NCBI GenBank assembly: GCA_036501345.1
Contig: DASYAN010000170.1
Coordinates: 1 to 6,008 of the forward strand
Direction of reading: 5' to 3'
Length of the DNA: 6,008 nucleotides
Origin: DASYAN01 sp036501345
Lineage (GTDB): Bacteria > Chloroflexota > Ktedonobacteria > Ktedonobacterales > Ktedonobacteraceae
This document shows, piece after piece, positions 1 to 4,380 of the stretch. The position numbers and the translations under genes were made by a program. Position 1 is the stretch's first letter; each line of letters starts with the position of its first letter. A model generated the notes under the pieces. The model ran no database searches. It was given only the letters and a program-made list of their open reading frames with translations, and was not told where the DNA came from.

Positions 1-450
1 GAAGTCCGGCAGCTTCTGACTCCCCGACGTCGTCGCTTCTCCGAGCAGGTGTGGCGTAGCCACGGCTCGATTGAGTGCGTAGTGGATCGGCGAAATCGCG
101 AACAGGCTCGACCATCCTCGAGTGACTGTCCTGGGCGGCGCCATGCCCGTTGGTGTTCTCATGCCTTGCGTTTCCAGGAGGTGGCTGGGCCCCTACGCTT
201 TTGGCGTCTTGGAGAAGACCAACACCCGCATCTTACGATGCTAGCCTATGGGAACGTACCCACATAGGTGGAGGCTTTTCCTGATGCTATTCTTTATTCA
301 AGCGCCACACGCGCCTTTAGCCCTTTGGATTGGTTACCGGAACCTTCGTAGCGCAAAATAGCTTGTACATCTGGAATAACACGGTAGTGTTTTTACCCGT
401 AGCCCTTCGCTACGTAACCCGTACACTATTCAGTTTTCAAGGTGCTCTAT
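1..450 (-). ncRNA. Candidate structured RNA, perhaps group II intron 5' domains or an IS605-type element RNA
   Basis: No protein is convincing here, but hairpins are dense. Read on the minus strand they include GCATC-GTAA-GATGC (228-241, a GNRA-type tetraloop), CCTAT..GGG with CCC-ATAGG (245-268), GTCTT-CTCC-AAGAC (206-219), CGAGC pairing GCTCG around GTGGC-TAC-GCCAC (42-69), CGAC-GAC-GTCG (25-35) and GTAGC-GAAGG-GCTAC (399-413). The strand choice rests mainly on the GTAA loop. The final bases GGGGAGTCAGAAGC resemble, from memory, sequence that precedes reverse transcriptase genes of bacterial group II introns. Another possibility is the RNA of an IscB/TnpB-type element, which is common in Ktedonobacter. 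In either case the protein gene would start left of base 1. No intron boundary or domain V is visible. The limits are approximate and the class is uncertain. Confidence 0.35.
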
Positions 451-465
451 TATCTACAACGAAGC

Positions 466-492
466 ATATTTCAATCTGTAACAGTGAAATAT
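466..492. promoter_or_regulatory. 27-bp interrupted palindrome, operator-like
   Basis: The outer arms ATATTTCA and TGAAATAT are perfect 8-bp inverted repeats, and the inner CTGT-A-ACAG is a second perfect inverted repeat on nearly the same centre, with two extra bases (AT) on the left. It sits in AT-rich DNA between the REP-like cluster and the structured block. It could be a repressor operator, an element end, or a recombination site; the sequence alone cannot decide. Confidence 0.45.
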
Positions 493-672
493 CCAACAAA
501 GTATGATCGTATAAGGAAAAAGAGGAACGAATCACATGCTCACGGACCTTGGGCTAAAGCCACGACGCCTAACCGCTCAGGCTGAAGCCGTGGCGGCTTG
601 CGGCGGGCTAAAGCCCTTTTCTGTCAGAAGGACAAGCGATGTCAGTTCAGCACTGTGTAGTGCTCAATCCAT
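493..672. other. Intergenic DNA downstream of the malectin-thaumatin gene
   Basis: Together with bases 1-492 this forms a 672-base stretch without a protein gene. Outside the REP-like cluster at 551-616 I see no ribosome binding site with an open frame, no clear promoter pair and no intrinsic terminator on either strand. The AT-rich part at about 495-535 may be a spacer or promoter region for the structured block to the left, but no convincing -35/-10 pair was found. Confidence 0.5.
551..616. repeat. Cluster of REP-like GGGCTAAAGCC palindromes
   Basis: Three short palindromic units lie within 66 bases: GGGCTAAAGCC (551-561), GGCTGAAGCC (580-589) and GGGCTAAAGCCC (605-616). The stretch between them can also pair (GCCACG with CGTGGC). 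It lies about 57-120 bases past the stop codon of the malectin-thaumatin gene. Repeats of this type are familiar between genes in several Chloroflexota and cyanobacteria and recall REP elements or IS200/IS605 end hairpins. There is no T-tract, so a rho-independent terminator is not supported. Confidence 0.6.
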
Positions 673-2085
673 TTAGCCAGTGAGGCCAAAAGTGATCCGA
701 TAGTTGCAGTCTGGAGCACAAGTAAAAGTACTCGTCGCATCATCATCGGGATAGGAATACGCGAAAGGAACCGCATCCTTAAAGACCTTGGCATAATTGA
801 CAGGCCAATTGGCAGGATTACACATGGCACGAGGCATATAAGGTCCCCTGCAACAGTACTGATCAGTATGGAAGACGTTACAGGCGACCTGGCAGGAGAT
901 TACCTTGCCACTGGCATCCTTCTTTTGCAATACCGCCGGACACGTCGCATTGACATCTTGGATACAGCCAGAAGGGCCAGCACTAGCAGGCCTGGAAATG
1001 CAGCCATTGGAAGTAATAGGATCGGGTTTGTTGCCACCAAAGGTATTGATGAACATGGGCACATTATAGCCATCTACCAGACTTATATCGTAAAAATCCA
1101 TGCCATCCCATGAGTTCAAGTTGAACTCACCCAGCGATCGGGGAAGTTGACCGTCCGCGCCTGCACATTGCAAACGGCCATCACAGTCGCCCGTCTCGCA
1201 ACTTCCAACACCCGCACTATTGAATGTACAGCCAGTTCGCCCCCAGATACGTCCATTCCACCCAGAGGGAAGGATCACGCTCATACTTGCACCAGGTGCT
1301 AATGTCCAGCCACCGTTCAATGGAATATACTTACTGGACGACATACCAACCCAAACGGTCTGACTCATGGTATTCCTAAAACTAAATGTATGCTGGCCCG
1401 CTGGCGCTGGCGGCGGGACTGCCGCAGGTGGTCCTGCTTGCGTCGATCCTGTTTGGGTTGCAGGGGATGTTGGACTCGGTGTGGGTGTTGGTGGGGATAT
1501 CAGCATGCTTCCTGCAAATACCTCGATGCCATTGACCAGGGCATTATCCTTGATCCTGATGAACTGGATAGTAATTTTGCCAGTGGGATCTGCAGTGGCA
1601 GAAAATTGCTTGACAATGGCTTTGTTGGCCCTGCCGACGGCAGCAAGAATGTCAAAGTTGCTCAGGACCTGCTGACCATTGAGTTTGACATTAAAGATAC
1701 GCTGTCCTGCCTTGGTCCAATAGGTTTCGGCAAAATCTAAGTGTACCGTGTAGCTCGCATTAGGGACCAGATTGGGAATGCTATAGCTAAAGTTACCGTA
1801 ACGATACGTTTGGTAAACTCCTTGTGGGGCCGGATTGCTTACCCCGCTGGCATCAATAGCTGCTTTGGTCTTGGAGGCTATTCCCCCATTGCCATACTCA
1901 TCAGCAGCGAAGGGAGAATTTGCTCCTCCTCCTGTATTAATCTGTACAGTATTCACTTGCGGAGAGGCCTGGGTTGTCAGGTAATGACTGGCAGAGATGC
2001 CACCAAACAAGACCCCTGCAAACATTATGGCTACTGTAAAGAACACTCTACTCTGTGTGGCAAAGAAACCCAGTCTTTGCTTCAT
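673..2085 (-). CDS. Secreted malectin-thaumatin fusion protein
   Basis: The product is 470 residues from ATG 2085, with AAAGGA 8 bases upstream. A signal peptide or anchor spans about residues 13-32 (FFTVAIMFAGVLFGG), with possible cleavage near ISA-S. A malectin-like domain covers about 47-190 and is about 80% identical to the overlapping part of the 4381-6008 product. A Pro/Thr/Ala linker spans about 197-230. A thaumatin-like domain fills 231-470, with signature GVGSCETGDCDGRLQC (292-307), acidic-cleft residues matching the REDDD set (probable R283, E320, D333, D338 and an Asp in 447-449), DFYDISLVDGYNVPM, and DDDATSTFTC near the end. The domain has 14 Cys against 16 in typical plant members. 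Malectin domains bind short glucans, and some thaumatin-like proteins bind or cleave beta-1,3-glucan, so extracellular glucan binding or antifungal action is plausible but unproven. It is the last gene of the array. Confidence 0.93.
   Translation of the reverse strand: MKQRLGFFATQSRVFFTVAIMFAGVLFGGISASHYLTTQASPQVNTVQINTGGGANSPFAADEYGNGGIASKTKAAIDASGVSNPAPQGVYQTYRYGNFSYSIPNLVPNASYTVHLDFAETYWTKAGQRIFNVKLNGQQVLSNFDILAAVGRANKAIVKQFSATADPTGKITIQFIRIKDNALVNGIEVFAGSMLISPPTPTPSPTSPATQTGSTQAGPPAAVPPPAPAGQHTFSFRNTMSQTVWVGMSSSKYIPLNGGWTLAPGASMSVILPSGWNGRIWGRTGCTFNSAGVGSCETGDCDGRLQCAGADGQLPRSLGEFNLNSWDGMDFYDISLVDGYNVPMFINTFGGNKPDPITSNGCISRPASAGPSGCIQDVNATCPAVLQKKDASGKVISCQVACNVFHTDQYCCRGPYMPRAMCNPANWPVNYAKVFKDAVPFAYSYPDDDATSTFTCAPDCNYRITFGLTG
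1522..1786 (-). repeat. Malectin-module DNA repeat, copy 1
   Basis: This 265-bp stretch aligns without gaps to 5743-6007, with 44 differences counted by hand, about 83% identity. Both lie in the same orientation and encode the second half of a malectin domain. The similarity fades on the linker side, at the domain border. Confidence 0.9.
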
Positions 2086-2143
2086 ACACTCTTTCCTTTC
2101 TTGTTAATCAAGTACGCTTCTCCAGGGCAAGGTTTCTACTTTG

Positions 2144-3286
2144 CTAGGGCAAAGCTTGCCACACTTGCACTGTGTGGTCATAGGATGCTGAGGCGATGCT
2201 CCTGCCATCGGGTGACCACTCTAACGACACCACGACATCCTTATGACCAGAATAGGGAAAAGGCTGACTGCCATTGCTGGCATTCCACACCTGCACTGTC
2301 GTATCCCAGGAGCCCGAGGCGATATGCTTGCCATCAGGTGACCAACTTGCAGAGGTGACGTAGTAAGTATGTCCGGTATAGGTGAAAGGCTGGCTGCCAT
2401 CACTGGCGTTCCACACTTTTACCATACTATCCCAAGAGCTCGAGACGACGCGCTTGCTATTGGGCGACCAATCTACCGACTTTACTTCTTGGGTATCACC
2501 ACGATGGGTAAAGATAGGGTTGCCATTGTTGGCGTTCCATACCTGCGCCGTGTAGTCATCAGATCCTGAGGCAAGATGCTGGCCATCGGGCGACCACCTC
2601 ACTGAGTTCACTGCATTATCGTGACCATGATAGGTAAAGCGCAGTCTGCCAGAACTGGCATCCCACACCTGCACGGTGTTGTCCTCAGATGCCGAGGCGA
2701 TGTACCTGCCATCAGGGGCCCACGTTACTGAGTTCACATCATCGCTATGGCCACTATACGTAAGGATACGGCTACCAGTCCTAGCATCCCATACCTGTAC
2801 AGTTTGGTCAGCTGAACCTGAAGCAATACGTTTGCCATCGGGTGACCATGCCGCTGAGTACACAATATCGCTATGATTACGATAGGTGAGGAGGCGGTTA
2901 CCATCACTGGCATTCCACACCTGTACCGTTTCATCAGTCGAGGCCGAGGCGATACGCCCCCCATCGGGCGACCACCTCGCAGAGCGTACACCGTTGCTAT
3001 GACCACGATAGGTTACTAGGCATGTCCCTTGAGGATATGACTGCCATGGCTGGCGTACCAACCAAAGAGCGCCTGCACCTACAATCGCTGCTGTTGTAAC
3101 TCCTGCGGCTCCAGCTATTACAGCACGCCGAGATATTCTCCTCGTTGGCCCATGACCCTGCTCAGACAATACAATAGGGACTTGCTCAACCAGTGAATCT
3201 GCTTTAGGTATGAGCTGCTCGGAATAAAAGGGTCGCGACTGATCAAGAGACGCGCTAGGAGGATTGCGATGCTGTTCAGGAATCAT
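2144..3286 (-). CDS. Membrane-anchored seven-bladed WD40 repeat protein
   Basis: The product is 380 residues from ATG 3286. Residues 1-48 are polar and unrecognised. A twin-arginine-like stretch, RRISRRAV (49-56), leads into one hydrophobic segment (about 55-77), giving a Tat-type signal or a single anchor with the propeller outside. Seven WD40 repeats follow from residue 95 to the end with an exact 42-residue period: repeat starts GHS, NHS, GHS, GHD, GDT, GHT and GHK, each with WSPDG or a variant and VQVW or a variant. Seven repeats make one closed propeller. The last repeat stops after its VQVW strand, and the N-terminal CLVTYR can supply the missing strand. Chloroflexota often carry such an RRISRRA-anchor-WD40 block behind a Ser/Thr kinase domain; here no kinase is present, so this resembles a stand-alone C-terminal half. 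It is probably a protein-interaction scaffold; partner unknown. Confidence 0.92.
   Translation of the reverse strand: MIPEQHRNPPSASLDQSRPFYSEQLIPKADSLVEQVPIVLSEQGHGPTRRISRRAVIAGAAGVTTAAIVGAGALWLVRQPWQSYPQGTCLVTYRGHSNGVRSARWSPDGGRIASASTDETVQVWNASDGNRLLTYRNHSDIVYSAAWSPDGKRIASGSADQTVQVWDARTGSRILTYSGHSDDVNSVTWAPDGRYIASASEDNTVQVWDASSGRLRFTYHGHDNAVNSVRWSPDGQHLASGSDDYTAQVWNANNGNPIFTHRGDTQEVKSVDWSPNSKRVVSSSWDSMVKVWNASDGSQPFTYTGHTYYVTSASWSPDGKHIASGSWDTTVQVWNASNGSQPFPYSGHKDVVVSLEWSPDGRSIASASYDHTVQVWQALP
2147..3004 (-). repeat. Seven 126-bp coding repeats (WD40)
   Basis: Seven in-frame units of 126 bp, the last incomplete, encode the WD40 blades without a single insertion or deletion between units. Bases such as those for WSPDG and QVW are strongly conserved among units. 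This suggests recent amplification or gene conversion within the gene. Confidence 0.85.
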
Positions 3287-3291
3287 ATCTC

Positions 3292-3298
3292 CCACCTT
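3292..3298 (-). promoter_or_regulatory. Ribosome binding site AAGGTGG deciding the WD40 gene start
   Basis: The minus strand reads GAAAGGTGGGAGATATG. The purine-rich AAGGTGG lies 5 bases before ATG 3286. The upstream in-frame GTG at 3295 falls inside this site, so ATG 3286 is the better start. Confidence 0.7.
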
Positions 3299-3336
3299 TC
3301 AAATATTATGCACATGAAATGCCTTTTAAAAAACCG

Positions 3337-4284
3337 CTAAACTGGTACCTGGAAGCTTGTTGAAGCCTCTGGAATGTGAGAATAGGGTTGCGCCAGAAAA
3401 TCCAATGTTAACTGAGTATCTCGCTCAGGCATTAAAAAGTAGATAATGCCGATATCACCCCTAGGATCAGCTGCAATAGCTAACGGTAGCGTCGAATCTG
3501 TCGGGCTCTGCAAGGCATCCTGCGACTTGAGACGGATGTTGTTATCTGGCTGAGGATAGAAAGGGCTTGATCCAGTATTATGGGCAGATAACTCGACTGC
3601 GATATAGCGCATCCCTGCGTCCGCTTGCTGACCATTCGCGCTCAGGCTAGCTGTCACCTTTGTGACAGTCCAATCAACGCCACCATACTGGAACTTGTCC
3701 TCAGGCGTAGTCGTCTTTGATTGATATGTACTCACATTGGGATAGTTAACCAAAGGAATGTTCATCTGGTGTTCGTCCGCTGTTCCCACGCGCAGGACGA
3801 GCTTGTTGAGGTCCTGTTGATCATTCAGCGGAAAATCTATCCAGTTATCTGTAGCGATATTCTGATTAATCGTGCCAGGGGTTTCCTCTGCAGAAGCTGG
3901 TATAGTATCGCCGTCTGGCAAGATCAAGAGAAATGCATCACTATAGGGAATATACACGCTCGTGTTAGCCTCGTTGCTCTCTTTGACTCCAATACGAACA
4001 ATAGAAGCTGCTCCAGTAGTACTATCATCATCAAAACTGCTCTGCTGGGCCACCGAAACAATCTTAAAATCGACATTTTCATAGGTAAAGGCGGCATAGT
4101 CAGCATTAAGGTGGTTTGTAGTCGAAAGCGTGTTAGGCGCTGTCAACAGTCCGCCAGAATTAAGGCGGTTTGTAGTCGAAAGCGGCTTAGATGCTGTTGA
4201 TTGACCGCAAGCAGTGATGGCCAGAGTTAAACCCAGTAACAAGAAAAACGGGATTTTCTTGATAGAGAAAATAAGAAAATTCAC
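3337..4284 (-). CDS. Lipoprotein with two MPT63/DUF4352-like domains
   Basis: The product is 315 residues from GTG 4284, chosen because it has an ideal AGGAGG spacing. TTG 4290 would add two residues. Residues 2-10 are short and basic (FSIKK), a hydrophobic stretch spans 11-25, and the lipobox ITAC makes Cys26 the probable lipidated residue, so the protein should be anchored on the outer face of the membrane. Residues 27-62 form a Ser/Thr/Asn-rich spacer with an internal repeat (LSTTNRLN and LSTTNHLN). Two similar domains follow. They open with FTYENVDFKIV (about 66) and FQYGGVDWTV (about 198), each leading into a strand resembling the MPT63/DUF4352 fold; in the second it reads RYIAVELSAHNTG. 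Such domains are immunoglobulin-like and often of unknown function. The gene ends in TAG 50 bp before the WD40 gene. The lipoprotein call is firm; the domain family is a judgement from pattern. Confidence 0.85.
   Translation of the reverse strand: MNFLIFSIKKIPFFLLLGLTLAITACGQSTASKPLSTTNRLNSGGLLTAPNTLSTTNHLNADYAAFTYENVDFKIVSVAQQSSFDDDSTTGAASIVRIGVKESNEANTSVYIPYSDAFLLILPDGDTIPASAEETPGTINQNIATDNWIDFPLNDQQDLNKLVLRVGTADEHQMNIPLVNYPNVSTYQSKTTTPEDKFQYGGVDWTVTKVTASLSANGQQADAGMRYIAVELSAHNTGSSPFYPQPDNNIRLKSQDALQSPTDSTLPLAIAADPRGDIGIIYFLMPERDTQLTLDFLAQPYSHIPEASTSFQVPV
4105..4212 (-). repeat. Two tandem 54-bp units in the lipoprotein gene
   Basis: Units 4105-4158 and 4159-4212 lie head to tail. Their first 26 bases differ at a single position (T4112 against C4166), while the remaining 28 bases have diverged. 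The period of 54 bp keeps frame and duplicates 18 residues just after the lipidated Cys, lengthening the flexible spacer between the lipid anchor and the first domain. Confidence 0.8.
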
Positions 4285-4292
4285 TTGCAAGT

Positions 4293-4298
4293 CCTCCT
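4293..4298 (-). promoter_or_regulatory. Ribosome binding site AGGAGG deciding the lipoprotein start
   Basis: On the minus strand GTGAGGAGGAC precedes the gene. AGGAGG lies 8 bases before the GTG at 4284 but only 2 bases before the TTG at 4290. The spacing selects GTG 4284 as the start, even though the reading frame stays open to the TTG. Confidence 0.75.
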
Positions 4299-4335
4299 CA
4301 CTCGTTCATCAGGTACATCTCTCCAGAGCAGGAAG

Positions 4336-4361
4336 GAGTCTGTGGCATCAGACACAGACTC
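4336..4361 (-). other. Perfect 9-bp hairpin between the propeller gene and the lipoprotein gene
   Basis: The arms GAGTCTGTG and CACAGACTC flank an 8-base loop. On the minus strand the hairpin begins about 19 bases after the TAA of the malectin-propeller gene and ends about 50 bases before the lipoprotein start. It is followed by CTTCCTGCT rather than a run of T, so it is not a classical intrinsic terminator. It could stabilise the upstream transcript end, mark an mRNA processing point, or weaken read-through. Confidence 0.6.
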
Positions 4362-4380
4362 GCTCGAGAGAACTGAATTG

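Noticed and set aside
49..267. Plus-strand open frame of 72 codons near the left edge
   Set aside because: It is Arg-rich with no domain or ribosome binding site and overlaps the dense hairpin block, so it is better explained by structured RNA of high GC.
378..394. AACAC-GGTA-GTGTT followed by T as a plus-strand terminator
   Set aside because: The stem is only 5 bp and AT-rich, and no plus-strand gene ends nearby.
421..450. CACCTTGAAAACTGAATAG on the minus strand as an rRNA spacer (anti-termination box) signal
   Set aside because: It resembles sequences in 16S-23S spacers, but no 16S or 23S sequence follows or precedes it.
1741..2358. Plus-strand open frame of 205 codons
   Set aside because: It runs antisense across the start of the malectin-thaumatin gene and the end of the WD40 gene, both of which have clear domains; its product has no recognisable features.
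2147..3004. Regular repeats suggesting a CRISPR-like array
   Set aside because: The 126-bp period has no spacers and encodes WD40 blades in frame.
3721..4200. Plus-strand open frame of 159 codons
   Set aside because: It is wholly antisense to the lipoprotein gene and includes the tandem repeat; the minus frame has a lipobox and a good ribosome binding site.
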